From Anolis sagrei (Eukaryota > Chordata > Lepidosauria > Squamata > Anolidae): a DNA stretch of 64,000 nucleotides. This document shows, piece by piece, positions 1 to 11,150 of the stretch. Under the pieces are notes generated by a model. That model did not search any database and had not been told where the DNA came from. It was given only the letters and a program-made list of their open reading frames with translations. Position 1 is the first letter of the stretch; each line of letters begins with the position of its first letter. The position numbers and the translations under genes were made by a program. The DNA lies in assembly GCF_037176765.1 (NCBI RefSeq), contig NC_090024.1, positions 163,538,778-163,602,777 of the forward strand. The letters run 5' to 3'.

Positions 1-215
1 TGGACAGGTAAACTGGGTTTTATAGGTTAAAACTAACACTTTGAATTGTGCTCAGAAGCTAATTGGCAGCGCGTAGAGCTGGTGTAACAAAGGAGTTGTA
101 CGCTCCCTGTACCCCGCTCCCGTGAGCAACCTGGCTACCAATCGTTGGACTAGTTGGGGCTTCCGGGCAGTCTTCAGAGGCAAACCCACATAGAGTGTGT
201 TGCAGTATTCTATTC
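1..215 (-). mobile_element. L2-type LINE fragment, 3' part of the RT ORF
   Basis: On the minus strand the open frame (roughly 243 down to 52) reads like the end of an L2/CR1-group LINE polyprotein: the stretch RLLTGAGYRERTTPLLHQL followed by LPISF matches the usual 'ARLLTG..R..H.TPLL..LHWLPI' block. It is cut by the window edge and by the SINE on its right. A second L2-type copy at 17.4-18.2 kb carries the same block. Family call by recognition only. Confidence 0.6.
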
Positions 216-216
216 C

Positions 217-434
217 CCTTGTGCCAGCAGAACTGCTGACCAAAAGGTCAGCAGTTCAAGTCCAGGGAGCAGGGTGAGCTTCCATCTGTCAGCTTTAGTT
301 TCTCATATGGGGGCATGAGAGAAGCTTCCCACAGGATGGTAAAACATCTGGGTGTCCCCTGGGCAGCATCCTTGCAGATTGCCAATTCTCTCACAGCAGA
401 CACAACTTGAAGTTTCTCAAGTCGCTCCTGGCAT
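217..434 (+). mobile_element. Squamate tRNA-type SINE (ACA-like family)
   Basis: Reads in the order tRNA-like B-box region (GGTCAGCAGTTCAAGTCC), body (GGGGCATGAGAGAAGC, CTGGGTGTCCCCTGGGC) and tail (TTTCTCAAGTCGCTCCTGGC). The first part of the tRNA head is missing, where it abuts the L2 fragment. Copies at 12318 and 20664 show the full form. Confidence 0.75.
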
Positions 435-689
435 TTAAAAAAAACTACCCTCTTGACATAGAACTCAAGTGTCACAGCAAAGCTATAAGCAGGTCTTTGA
501 TACACTACTCTGAGGGCAGACAATTTCATCTGGTTATTGACTAATTTGTTTTCAGCGTATTTTGTTTATGGAGTGGGGAATAAGGAAGTTCAGATCACAA
601 CTGAAATATTCCTTTTTGTGGCCTCAATGACATGCCTGAAATAGAAGCTCCAGGTGCTCCTGAAGCAGCTTCACCTTTTGCTTTGGTTC

Positions 690-800
690 AGCACTAAGAG
701 TGCCCTATTATGTGAATCTAATGCACACCCTAATTTTTGTCGAGGTAATTTAGCCAAAAAAAAGATGAGCGTTAGATTCAAGTAAATACAGTATGTGAGA
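690..800. mobile_element. Short MITE-like repeat
   Basis: Contains an inverted pair, GAATCTAATGC on the left and GCGTTAGATTC on the right, about 55 bases apart. This resembles short DNA-transposon derivatives seen in reptiles. No target duplication was found and the family is uncertain. Confidence 0.35.
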
Positions 801-809
801 GGCAACTAT

Positions 810-1680
810 TTATTTCATTTCTACAGGTTCTCGGCACTGATTTCAGCTGACTTAAAGTCAGCACATGAAGCTCTTTGAACAATGTAAGGCTCTATATACA
901 TGATAAGTAATAATGGTAGAAATTATAGTGAGCCTGTCATATCATTTAAGATACCAATTTAGGGAAATGAATGTAAATCTTTCATTACCCCCAAAAATGG
1001 CCATGGGAAGTCTAATTTTTCTAACAGGAAGCCAAACTGAATATGCAAAAAGTTTGAAAAGCAGTGCTTAGAATGGATTAAGGAGACAAACAGCAGCACA
1101 TCAGATTCTTCATTGCAGCTGATACAGGGATTTGCATTCCACCTGCTGATGTGTGTTGCCTTATTCAGCATCAGAGAGTGAAGGGGGGGGGGGGGAGGAA
1201 TACTTTTACAAGTCTTATTAGTCTTGGCTTCAAGAAAATAAGCTTAATTTTGTATAACAAATGATTTGTTAGGCACATCTCTGACTGGGCATGACCAAAG
1301 GACAGCTATTGAAGTCTTATTTGGAGGAAAATCTAAAATGATGACAACTGATAATGCATCCCAAAACCTGGTTACAATGACCACCAACATGCACCAGAAG
1401 AGTGTAAAGGCCTTTTTACCGCAAACAAAATTCAAGCAAAACATATCCCAAACTCAATGGGAGATGCACTCACACATACTGACACACATAGCTGCAGACC
1501 GGGGGAAATTGCTCAGCACTATTTATATGATGCACATATAAGCTGGAAATCCCTTCTCTAGTTTTTTAAAATATACTTTTAAGTGTTCAGTAGTGTAATG
1601 CAGCAAGACCAAAGTGAACAGAAATTGTAGAAGATAAAGACATCTGCTTTGATCTTTTTTTACCACATATGACAAGTACT
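810..1680. other. Unannotated intergenic stretch with a poly-G run
   Basis: No gene-like coding signal. The short ORFs on both strands lack recognisable domains. A run of 13 G lies at 1183-1195. Confidence 0.5.
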
Positions 1681-1686
1681 ATTATC

Positions 1687-1890
1687 CTACAGGCAGCAGA
1701 TCCTGTCTGATCTTGGAAACTGAACCAGGTCAGCCCTGGGTTGGTACTTGAATGGAAGACCGCCAATTAATCCCAGGTGGAGCAGGCTATGTTCCAGAGG
1801 AAGAAACTAGCAAAGCCACATATGAAGATTCATTGCCAAAGAAAACCCTATGAACATCATGGAACCACCACGTCAAAATGTGGGTTGAAG
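1687..1890 (+). mobile_element. 5S-rRNA-derived SINE, old copy
   Basis: The stretch CTGTCTGATCTTGGAAACTG, then GGTACTTGAATGGAAGACCG and CCCAGGTGGAGCAGGCT, follows the internal-promoter half of 5S rRNA. It is followed by a SINE body (GGAAGAAACTAGCAAAGCCAC) and a tail (GGGTTGAAGGCACAT). Mutations throughout show it is not a working 5S gene. Similar copies lie at 14436 (minus), 32380 and 52042. Confidence 0.7.
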
Positions 1891-1899
1891 GCACATACC

Positions 1900-1967
1900 C
1901 ACATGCATAAACTCATATGAATTGGATTCAGGCCACATGCATACACTCATATGAATTGGATTCAGGC
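1900..1967. repeat. 34-bp direct tandem duplication
   Basis: Two adjacent 34-base units (1900-1933 and 1934-1967), each starting CACATGCATA and ending GGATTCAGGC, differ at one base. This is a simple local duplication at the end of the 5S-type SINE. Confidence 0.85.
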
Positions 1968-2166
1968 TGGGTGAATAGAGTCTTATTCTATGCACTGAAA
2001 ATAATCTACTCTTCAGGTAGGCTAAGGATACTATTTTCTTTCAATTCTATTTCCCACTGCACCCTACTCTCAAGTATCATTCATGCTGCTCTAGAGGGTT
2101 TCCCAGTCCTGTGAAACAAATTTTCAGGATGGATTGACAAATGCCAAATCTCTACATCATGACTTA

Positions 2167-2293
2167 AGGCCCTTCCACACAGCCACATTGCCCAAAATAT
2201 CAAGGCAGTAAGACTGAGTCCAAGGTATATCTATGTGGATGTATAGTTCAATATTTGGTTTTTATTACACTGGTACACTGCTATGTGGGCATC
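2167..2293. mobile_element. Harbinger-like MITE, degenerate copy
   Basis: Starts with AGGCCCTTCCACACAGCC after a TTA and contains the family motif AATATCAAGGCAG. The right half is diverged and the right end is inferred from GCTATGTGGGCA. Confidence 0.45.
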
Positions 2294-2698
2294 CCAAGAA
2301 AGATGGGATGTGATGCATTGTTCTCATCTCTAACACCATTGAATTTTTTGGTGTGTACTCCAGCTGGAGAAAAATGATCATGGATGTCCTCTAAAGGTGA
2401 AACCAAAGATGCCTGTGTAAATTGCCTAAACTGGGCCAGCCTGATTCAAGTAGCTAAAGAGTAGAAGTGAGAGACAGTGAGGGTGCCTGACTGAGATTTT
2501 GGGTAATTCAGTCTTCACAAAGCTATGAAACTTACTGAGTACAATGGTGGCTAGTGGTGTCCATGTCAGTGGGGATCTAGGTTCAGCACCTTGGATAGGT
2601 CTTTTAAAACTCAGATTTACAATTGGAGCAAATTTGGGTCTCTTCTATTTATTATTTATTTATTTCAGGCACTTCTACCCCGCCCTTCTCAACCCCCT

Positions 2699-2848
2699 AG
2701 GGGGGACTTCTACACTGCCCTATATTTCAGGATCTGAACCCAGATCATCTGCTTATCCCAGATTATATGGCAGTGGAGACTCATATAATCCAGTTCAAAG
2801 CAGGTAATCTGGGATCAGATCCTGGGATATAGGGCAGTGTAGTGGCCC
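2699..2848. mobile_element. Harbinger-like MITE, diverged copy
   Basis: Inverted halves read ACTTCTACACTGCCCTATAT on the left and ATATAGGGCAGTGTAGTGGC on the right, with the central 'CAGTTCAAAGCAGG' block of this family. It sits next to an L2-like tail fragment (about 2650-2698, TATTTATTTATTTCAGGC and CCGCCCTTCTCAACCCC). Confidence 0.6.
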
Positions 2849-2849
2849 A

Positions 2850-4400
2850 CTCTTATGGAAGCTGCAACCTGATGCTGAACAAGTGACTTTTGGCTAGTCT
2901 CATTCTTTCCCAGCATGACCTGCTTGTGATAAGAATGAAGTGGGGAGAGAAAAAGCTTTATCTGATGAGTAGAATCTATTGGAAGAAGAAGAGTGGATGT
3001 AAAAGTAATTAACTAATAACATGAAAAAAAGTTAGTATTCTTGTTTTGGGATCATGGAATTTAATGTGGGTATCTTTTGTTCATTCCAGTTTTGTGATTT
3101 ACTAAGTTAGAGCGAATCCAATTTTGACTCTTCCTTTCTCGGTGTGTCTTTCTTTAAGTTCCGCCTGTGCAAAGAATTGTCCTGAATTCTCGAGGATCTG
3201 GAGCAGGTGGGTGACTCACTTCCACTGACAAGATGACCATATTGAGCTTATTGTCTTCAAAAAATAAAAAAAAAGATTTCTAATGAGATTTGACAGGTTA
3301 TTTGGAAAGTGCTGAAGAAGTGCTGCTCAGGTGCAGTTTTTGTTATTTTTCAATATTCATCTAACTTGTCAGGATCTCATCCAGATTTTTATTATTTTAT
3401 TTCATTTTGGGTGTAATGAATGGAATTGTTTTATCAGCACTGATGCAGGAAGTGTACGGTGGGGGAAAAATATTCAGCTGAGATGCTGTCATCCAGATCT
3501 TTTGTCTAACTGACAAGAGTTGTCATGTTCTTTTGGTACCTGATGGGCAGAGTGTAAACTGATAAACAGCTTAAAAATGAAATTGTCAATCATCATTACA
3601 AAAGCTTGTTTTTTAAAAAAAAAAAACATTCTGCAACTGGAGAGCAGTACTGGGCCTCAAACTTCAGGCTCCTCTGGTCCAACGGACCTGGAAAGAAATA
3701 GATGTCACATGAGCATTTTATCAGCCTCAGAAAAAGAATAAGTAACTTTCAGCCATTGGCAATAAAGCTCAAGGAGTTGTTATAATAATCCTGGAAACAC
3801 CATTTTATTTTGTTGTTTGAAGAAAAGTACAATTGCTGTATAGATGTGTAGAATGAAGGGAGAAAAAGTAAGATTTTTTGATAGTTATGTCAATATTTGC
3901 TTTGTTTCCTCATAACTAAGTTCCATTGCATTCAGTTGGGTTTGTTCCTAGTAAGTCCCTATAGGGCCTGCAGCCATACAGAGCAGGACTATACATGTTA
4001 ATTTGCAAATGCAACTGTGTTCAATGAGGCTTACTCCCAGGTAAGAGTTGGGACAGAAGCCTTAGGCATCATGGTGCATATTTCAACAATATTTTTTCCA
4101 ACTTGTGAAACTGAGGTGAGATTCCAAATAAAGCAAAAACAGCCAGTATGCAAACTATTCGGTATTCAGATTAATGAAGCAAAGCAGTTTTCCTGCAGTT
4201 TTTTTTTTCCAAAACTCAAAGCATTCCCTGTGCTCTGTTGGCATTTTCTGACATTAATAGCATCCTTGAAAGTGTTTGCAATGTTTGCTTTTGTGAAAGC
4301 TGGCATTTAGAAGCATCAACAAAAGACCTTATTCAGACAAGAGAAAGTTTATTAGTATGAACTACATATTTGGGAGAAAGGAAAAATAGAATTTGGTATC
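2850..4400. other. Intergenic stretch without recognised features
   Basis: AT-rich DNA with short non-homologous ORFs (for example 3331-3513 and 4017-4310). No repeat family or gene was recognised. Confidence 0.4.
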
Positions 4401-4416
4401 TCTAGCTATGTGACTA

Positions 4417-4553
4417 GGGCCTCTTCTACACTCCACATTATCTTCTTTGAATTGGAATATATGGTAGTGTGGACTCAGGTAACCCTGCCCAAAGCAGATG
4501 TTGTGGGATTTTCTGCCTTGATATTCTGGCTATATGGCTATGAGGAAGGGCCC
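4417..4553. mobile_element. Harbinger-like MITE
   Basis: Begins GGGCCTCTTCTACACTCC and ends GAGGAAGGGCCC. It carries the block TGTGGGATTTTCTGCCTTGA. Flanking triplets are CTA and TCA, an imperfect 3-bp duplication. Confidence 0.65.
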
Positions 4554-4644
4554 TCAGTGAGAAATAAATATCATGTGCATAGAAGACTATTCAGGAAAAC
4601 TTAAGAACATAAGTCTATAAGTAAGAAAGGAACAGAGCAAGTAA

Positions 4645-4791
4645 GGGCCCTTCCACAAAGCCCTTTATCCCAGAATATCAAGCCAGAAAATCCCATGTTA
4701 TCTGTGTGGACTCAGATAAGCCAGTTCAAATAAGATAATGTGGGATTTTCTGCCTTGATGTTCTGGGATATAGGGTTGTGTGGAAGGGCCC
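4645..4791. mobile_element. Harbinger-like MITE with TAA target duplication
   Basis: About 147 bp, near-palindromic. It begins GGGCCCTTCCACA and ends TGTGGAAGGGCCC. An exact TAA flanks each side (4642-4644 and 4792-4794). The 3-bp TWA duplication fits PIF/Harbinger. Too short to encode a transposase. Confidence 0.75.
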
Positions 4792-4824
4792 TAAGACAAA
4801 AAAGAAACTCACCAGGGACTCTTA

Positions 4825-4973
4825 AAGCCCTTCCACACAGCCATATAACCCAGAATATCAAGGTGCAAATTCCACAGTATCTGCTTTGAACTGGCTTATC
4901 TGAGTCTACACTGCCATATAGTTCAGTTAAAAGCAAATAATGTGGGATTTTATTCAGCTATGTGAAAGGGCCC
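4825..4973. mobile_element. Harbinger-like MITE with TTA target duplication
   Basis: Same family as the copies at 4417 and 4645, flanked by an exact TTA on both sides (4822-4824 and 4974-4976). It is the third copy within 560 bp. Confidence 0.75.
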
Positions 4974-4977
4974 TTAG

Positions 4978-5533
4978 TGACACACATAAATTGATACTCA
5001 ATAGGACTATAGTGTCTAGATCCAGGGAAGTCATGCTACCCCTCTATTCTGCCTTAGATAGACCACATCTGGAATACTGTGTCCAATTCTGGGCACCACA
5101 ATTGAAGGGAGATGTTGACAAGCTGGAATGTGTCCAGAGGCGGGCAACTAAAATGATCAAGAGTCTGGAGAACAAGCCCTATGAGAAGTGGCTTAAAGCG
5201 CTGGCCATGTTTAGCCTGAAGAAGAGACAGCTTGGAGGAGACATGATGAATGTCGTTTATAAATATGTGAGAGGAAGTCACAGGGAGGACGGAGCAAGCT
5301 TGTTTTCTGCTGCCCTGGAGACTAAGATGCGGAGCAATGGCTTCAAACTACAAGAAAGGAGATTCCACCTGAACATTAGGAAAAGTGTGGTGGAGGCTCC
5401 TTCTTTGGAGATTTAAGCAGAGGCTGAATGGCCATCTGCCGGGGGTGCTTTGAATATGGTTTTCCTCCTTTTTGGCAGGGGGTTGGACTGGATGACCCAC
5501 AAGGTCTCTTCCAACTCTATGATTCTATGATAC
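4978..5533 (+). mobile_element. CR1 LINE, 3' end
   Basis: The open frame to 5416 encodes a CR1-type RT C-terminus: RPHLEYCVQFWAPQLKGD, then KLECVQRRATKMI, then LSLKKRQLGGDMM-like and YKYVRG. It is followed by the CR1 3' UTR (GGATGGCCATCTGCCGGG..., GTTGGACTGGATGACCCAC) and ends with the CR1 tail repeat GATTCTATGATA. The 5' part of the element is absent, as is typical of target-primed insertion. This is not a host gene although it keeps a 158-codon frame. Confidence 0.9.
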
Positions 5534-5759
5534 ATTCCTATACTTTCAAACTAATACAGTGCAACCCATGCATTTGAAGGATACATTCTTGAAGTTACTA
5601 CGAAAACAAGAAACAATGGATAATAGTGAACTCTTTCAAAATGAACAACTTCTACCAGAGGTTTGTGTAGTGATGATTCGGACAGGCTAAAATAGGTTTA
5701 TCTCTGCTTGGCTTTGATTTTTCAGTGTAGCCTTTATAGGATTTGTAAGAGGAATGCCA

Positions 5760-5895
5760 GAATGCTGTAATCCCAGTTCTTCAATGAGCCATGGAGGCAA
5801 CTGTGGGCCAGACTATCTCTCCTTTCATCCCTTGCTCTCTATCTCAAATTAACATACCTTACTGGGCTGTTGCAAAAAAAAAAAAAAAAAAAAAA
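5760..5895 (+). mobile_element. SINE 3' part with 22-base poly-A
   Basis: Ends with CATACCTTACTGGGCTGTTGC, common in vertebrate tRNA-type SINE tails, followed by 22 A at 5874-5895. The 5' end is not clear. Confidence 0.4.
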
Positions 5896-5927
5896 GGCAG
5901 AGAAGATAAAAGCAATGTGCAGTTCAT

Positions 5928-6349
5928 AGGCTTGGGCGGTTTCGTTCGTTAATTTCGTAATTCGTTATTAATTCGTATTTAAATTAGCTTACGATCCAAT
6001 ATTGAGCCATGCAGGAATTGTGTGAGGAGTATTAAAGATTCGAAACAATTTTTTCAATTTATTTCGTAATTATTTCGTCATTATTTCGAAATTATTTCGT
6101 AATTATTTTGTAATTATTTTCACGTCTGGTGCAAGTTTTATAGTTGTTGTTTGTTTTATCACACCAACAGTCAACAACAGAGGGAGAGGGAAGCTTCAGA
6201 AGTTCCTCCTGTCCCATTTGGAGGTTTTTTTTAGCATATTGCGCAATCTCGTCCGCCATTAACGAATCGATTCGTAATTTTACGAAATTTCGTAAATTTT
6301 GAAATTTTTTAAAGGAAAAACCAAATTTTTCTGTGGTTACCCAAGCCTA
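5928..6349. mobile_element. Mutator-like AT-rich non-autonomous transposon
   Basis: About 422 bp bounded by AGGCTTGGG and CCCAAGCCT, and flanked by an exact 9-bp direct repeat GCAGTTCAT (5919-5927 and 6350-6358). The interior is AT-rich with many TTCGTAATTATTT-like units in both orientations near the two ends. A 9-bp duplication points to a Mutator/MULE-type transposase, although an 8-10 bp duplication alone does not prove that superfamily. No coding capacity. Confidence 0.7.
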
Positions 6350-6485
6350 GCAGTTCATTGCTTTGAATACATTGATGGAAAGCAAGATACAAATGTATCC
6401 GAGGACGAAATAATTTGTTGTTCTCTGCCTTCAAATCATTTCCAACTTGTAGCAACCCTAAGGCTAACTTATCACGGGCTTTTGT

Positions 6486-6523
6486 GGATGGCTCACAAGG
6501 TCTCTTCCAACTCTATGATTCTT
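6486..6523 (+). mobile_element. CR1 tail fragment
   Basis: GGCTCACAAGGTCTCTTCCA followed by ACTCTATGATTCT is the terminal 40 bases of CR1. Confidence 0.6.
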
Positions 6524-6564
6524 AGCAATGTTTATTTAGAGCAGTTTCTTTCCTTTACAGCAGA

Positions 6565-6676
6565 AAGAGTGCGTCTTGCTCAAGGGAATCCAGTAGGGTT
6601 CCATAGCTGACTGGGAATTTGAACCCTGGGCTCAGAATTCTAGACCAACACTCAGACCACTACACTACACTGGCTT
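6565..6676 (-). mobile_element. MIR-like tRNA SINE, old copy
   Basis: Contains GGGAATTTGAACCCTGGG (B-box region read from the minus strand) and ACTCAGACCACTACACTACA, the complement of an A-box head 'TGTAGTGGTTTGAGTGT'. Diverged. Confidence 0.55.
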
Positions 6677-6679
6677 TCT

Positions 6680-8870
6680 AAAATCTAATTCATTGTAAAT
6701 AATACAACAGCAGTACTGAAGTATGGCTTCCACAAATTCTCAGTCTTGTCACATTTTTGAAGCAGTGCTGAATAGTGTTCAACCAGAAAAACACCATTCT
6801 AATGTTACACTCAGGAGCAAACACTCATGTAAATCCACACCTTGCAAACTGGAGCAAGGGGAACTGCCTTGGAAGTAATGTGGATTGAGGAGTTGGAAAT
6901 GATAAATATCCTCTCCTTCTCCAAATTATTCCTCTACTCCTACCAGGCCATGCCCAATATACTTTGCTGTGTGGGACCTCCCATTTCTTTCCACATCTCG
7001 TGAATGAATCTTACTTCAGCCCTGGCAATGGGTTTGGCTCCTCTACCACTGAGAAAAAGCATTGTAGGCCAGTTTAATGGGTGTAGGATTGGCTACACAG
7101 ATCACACAGCTTTGTCATTCAAGAAAGAGGAATTGCTAGATGATTCAGGAGGAACAACTGAGTGCAGCTACTTCACTCCTCCAAACAGTAGTACTGCCCC
7201 CGACTCATACCAACTGAAACTCTTTCAAAAAATATAACAAATCTGTTTAACATTATATGTATTCACATTTATCATGTGCCAGTAGTATGGGGAAATATAG
7301 GCAAGGGCGGTTGTGGTAAATATAGCATTTCAGGATTTTAGCCCAGTAGGAAGCTCTATCAAACTCCTGTTGTTACTAATATGTAACAGAAATAATAGCA
7401 AGTTGATTAAGGAGAATGCTTGCATTTGCTCTTGCCAAGAGATGGCTATCACTATAGTTCTGTTGCTCTTGAGGGCATCAATCAAGCTGTGCCATAATGT
7501 ACGGCACAGATGGCAGGATGAAGCCAGCAGGAGTGGGTGGACTAAGGCTGGAGAGAGAGGAGAGCCTTTCAGAATAATGATGGTATTGTTGCCTCCAGTG
7601 CACCCATTCATATTACTGTTGTCTCTAGCCAAACATTTCTGCAGGTTTTGCAGTGCTTCAAACTGATGACAGAAATGAATGAGTATACATGCTAATGCAA
7701 CACTGGTACTGGCAGATGAGGTGATTTTAGCTCGATAACCATATCTCTTTGAGGCTACTACAATCCAATCCTAGGTCCCAGTCCAGATTGCCCCTTTTCC
7801 ATATGCTGAGAATTTGCCAGGGTCCAGGGCTGAATTGGGGGGGGGGGGGGAATCTGAGCTCACGCCAGAACCACAAAGAAAACATTAACATTCAGTTCTT
7901 TGCCCACTGTCTTTCTCCTGCCTAAGCAGTCATGAAAACTTATGATAGGTCAAAAGGTAGAGCTGACTCTACATACCTGCTTCTATGGACCCTGTAAATA
8001 CAAACTTGCTTGCTCTGACTACACTTTCCAAACCCCTTCAGCCAGCATGACCACATTGGCTGGAGGATTGTGGGAACTGTAGCCCAAATAAGTAACTCTC
8101 CAAAGAATTGTAACTCCTAAACACAATATCAGCAAAACAGCACTTGGGTTGCCTTACTACTAGAGTAGGAGGCTGGATTGATATGAATCGTGGGAGTTAT
8201 AAAATACCAGAACTACAAACATAACTCATGGTCAAAACATTGACCAGTTAGTTTGAATCAATACATACAATTCAGCCACGTTCCACCCACTTCATCTATT
8301 ATCTTCTTCAATTCTCAGATTCCTGATTCTTCTGTCATTTGGCCCTTCCCCGATATATATATTTCTCAATCTTGTCATTTATTTTATGTCTTTCAATCAG
8401 AATTTGGTACAGAGACATCCCTCACCTATCTCTTTCTTTACTTTATGATATGTATTATATAAAAACTAAGCTGGCTCTCCTGTGGTTATAATGAAAACCC
8501 AAATATGTATTGTAAATGTCAGGTAACTTGTTGGCAAATTAGCTTTGCTGGTGGAACAATAACCTGAAATGCAACACGAGTTATTTGTTTTCAGGGGAAA
8601 AGGGGGACCTGCAACTGAAAATATCACTATGATAAAAAAAAACAATATGATAGGAAGGAGGATTAATTCCCAAACTGATTGACAAGAGAACCTTATTCAA
8701 TAAGAGCCTCAAAAGCTTGTATAATATATTTTGTGCATTTCTGACGGCAAATAAAGGTATCTCTATTGTAGATATTGGATTTTGTTGTATTTTACCATAT
8801 AGCTAACATGGCTACCCCTGAATATGTTTTCTGGATTTAGTGATGTCAAAGGGAAACCTTAAGAAGTGGG
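6680..8870. other. Intergenic stretch, no gene recognised
   Basis: Holds a poly-G run (14 G, 7837-7850) and a short diverged 'ATTGTGGGAACTGTAG' repeat near 8068. The overlapping ORFs at 7313-7666 (+) and 7330-7632 (-) have no recognisable domain. Confidence 0.4.
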
Positions 8871-8873
8871 CAC

Positions 8874-9262
8874 TAAAAAAACGAGGGACAGGACCTTCTC
8901 AGTAGTGGCCCCTTGGCTATGGAACTCTCTTCCCCAGCAAAATCAGGTCAGCTTCCTTCTTCTTGACCTTCAGAAAGCAAGTAAAAACACTGCTCTGGAA
9001 CCAAGCCTTAGGCCAATAATGCAGTGCTATACATGATGGAAAATGTGCAATCGCAAATGGAACAGCCTTCTATGATCTCAAACTGCGTGGTTTTAATAAT
9101 CTGTTTTAATTCTATGTGGCTTTTAAAATTATGTTTTAATATATATTTTAATTTTATACTGTTCTTGATATGGCATCAAATTATTGTCTTTGTAAGGCCA
9201 CTCTGTCCCCTTTGGGGTGAGAAGGGCGGAATATAAATATTGTAAATAAATAAAAATAAATA
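8874..9262 (+). mobile_element. L2-type LINE, 3' end
   Basis: CCTTCTCAGTAGTGGCCCCT..., CTATGGAACTCTCTTCCCCA, then the 3' UTR (CTTTGGGGTGAGAAGGGCGG, ATATAAATATTGTAAATAAA) match the end of L2-group LINEs. It is the same family as the better-kept copy at 17403. Confidence 0.7.
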
Positions 9263-9277
9263 CCATATGGGAGAAGG

Positions 9278-9440
9278 CACACAGCATTGCGCAGTGGTTT
9301 AAGTATTATAAGTGGATTCTGTAGACCAGGGTCTGAACCCCCATTTGTCCATGGAAACCTACTGAATAACCTTCGGCAAATCACACACTGAGCCTCGGGA
9401 GAAAACAAGGATAAACCCCCTCTGAAAAAAACCAAAATAG
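9278..9440 (+). mobile_element. tRNA-type SINE, old copy
   Basis: GCGCAGTGGTTTAAGTATTA (A-box side) and AGGGTCTGAACCCCCA (B-box side) are followed by a MIR-like body (GGCAAATCACACACTGAGCCTC). Confidence 0.5.
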
Positions 9441-9449
9441 CTTTGCCTT

Positions 9450-10530
9450 AGGGTTATTGTAAGTAATTTCTAATGTACTAGTGGGAGTAAAAGAACCTGT
9501 AGTTAAGACTAGTGGCACAATATTTTCTGAGATACTATATTCTTTTTGCCAGATAACGTGACAAAAGGATATAATTTTATACTGAATCTGAGTCACAAAG
9601 ACCCCTGTCAGTAAACCAACCAAACAAGCAAACCTGTATTTATAATAGAACAAAATAAAATAAAAAACCCAAGCGCCGAGACTTATGACAAAGGCAAAGA
9701 AAAAAATGACATGGAAGAGGATAAATTAGTGCAGATATTAGACTACAGTACATTGCTTCTAAAATATATTAGCATTTTTATTAGAGCCACTGGTGTCTCT
9801 TGGATTGTGTTTTGGCACGATCTTTGGAGGTATGAACTCTTCATTTCATATAACGAAAGATTTACATGCAAGTGCTAATCTTTTATCTTTTGCAACAATT
9901 ACATGTTGAAGAAAATATCTTCCAAGCTGTGTCAGCTTGAGTGACATGTGAGCACCCCTCTCTAAGCATCTGTTACAGAGATTCTATTACCGAAAGTCTG
10001 CCACACTTGAAAATTGGAACAAATATTATAGGAGACCAAGAAAGTAAAAATGTTATGAGGCATTTAAAAAAGAAAAAAATCAACAACCATCAGAAAGAGC
10101 TCTATTATATTTTTGCAGGAAATTATAAACAATGAAGCATCGCTTGATGGTTTACACAGAATTTACACATTTGCAATACTCTTTGGGAACAGAGCACCAA
10201 GCGCTGCTCCTGTGAAAAGTGAAGTGGAATAAATTAGCATTATACAGAAGCAGTGCTTTGTGGATTGCTTCAGGGCTCTATTATTTTCTTCTTTCTGGCA
10301 AAAAAAAAAAAAACTGTGAAAGGAGCTTGCTCCTCCTTTAACAAAGAAAGACAATTTCTCAGTATTGTGTGTATATATCGTGTATGCTGAAAGCAGGAGC
10401 AGGAAACTCAAGGTTCTCAAGATGCTATTAGATTTCAATTCCCATCCGCTCCAGGTAACCTGAGAACAATGGTCCAGGTTGATGGTTATTGTAGTCCAGC
10501 TACAGTAAATGCTTGATGATATTCCTTAAT
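9450..10530. other. Intergenic stretch without recognised features
   Basis: AT-rich with short A/T runs. No convincing ORF or repeat family. Confidence 0.4.
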
Positions 10531-10537
10531 TGACATT

Positions 10538-10622
10538 CAATTGGAAGGAGTAAAAAAAACCATCTAGTTCAACTCCCTGCCATGCAAAAATACACAATTA
10601 TAAGACTCCTGAAAGATGCCCA
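10538..10622 (-). mobile_element. CR1 tail, minus strand
   Basis: AATTGGAAGGAG..., CTAGTTCAACTCCCTGCCAT and the following bases are the reverse complement of a CR1 3' end. Confidence 0.5.
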
Positions 10623-10639
10623 CCTTATTTTGATTTGCA

Positions 10640-11060
10640 GAACTCCTCAAAGTATATGCAGTCAATAGAGAGAGATGAGCAAAAGTTACTCGTGTGATGA
10701 CTTCTTCCCAAAAAGCTGATAGTATGGAACAACTCCAAAACATATGAGTTAAAAAAGCATGAGCAGTATTACCTCTTCAACATTTGCTGATTTAGAAAGC
10801 CTTTTCTTGAATAGACATTGTAGCGATCAATATACCCAAAAGAGCAATTTCTGCTGTATAAGACATAGTCTGAGATCTATAGCCATACTACTTATACATG
10901 TTAGAAGCAATGGCCATTGATTAGTCAATTGGATATTCCAATGCTCTATCCCATTCTTGTTGTAAACCTCTCATGTTATATTCATTTATAAATAAGAGAA
11001 GAGTGTGTGCACTGTTGGTTAGATACTTTGTTTGGCTCAATCAATGTCTCTAATATTAAA
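10640..11060 (-). mobile_element. L1-like LINE fragment, end of ORF2
   Basis: Translated on the minus strand the segment reads CWRGNTAHAFLTHMFWSC followed by FWEEV, which matches the L1 ORF2 C-terminal block 'CWRC....GT..HMWW.CP....FW'. Old and broken. Confidence 0.55.
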
Positions 11061-11150
11061 GGGAATTTTAGGTGCAAATAAACTCTAACACATATGGATG
11101 GAAGTTGCAGGACCAAATCTGGATTGCAACAAAAGTTTCAGCTACAGATA

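Noticed and set aside
1690-1790. 5S rRNA gene
   Set aside because: Only part of 5S is present, with many substitutions, and it runs into a SINE body.
4940-5416. 158-codon ORF as a possible host gene
   Set aside because: The translation is the C-terminus of a CR1 LINE and it is followed by the CR1 3' UTR and tail repeat.
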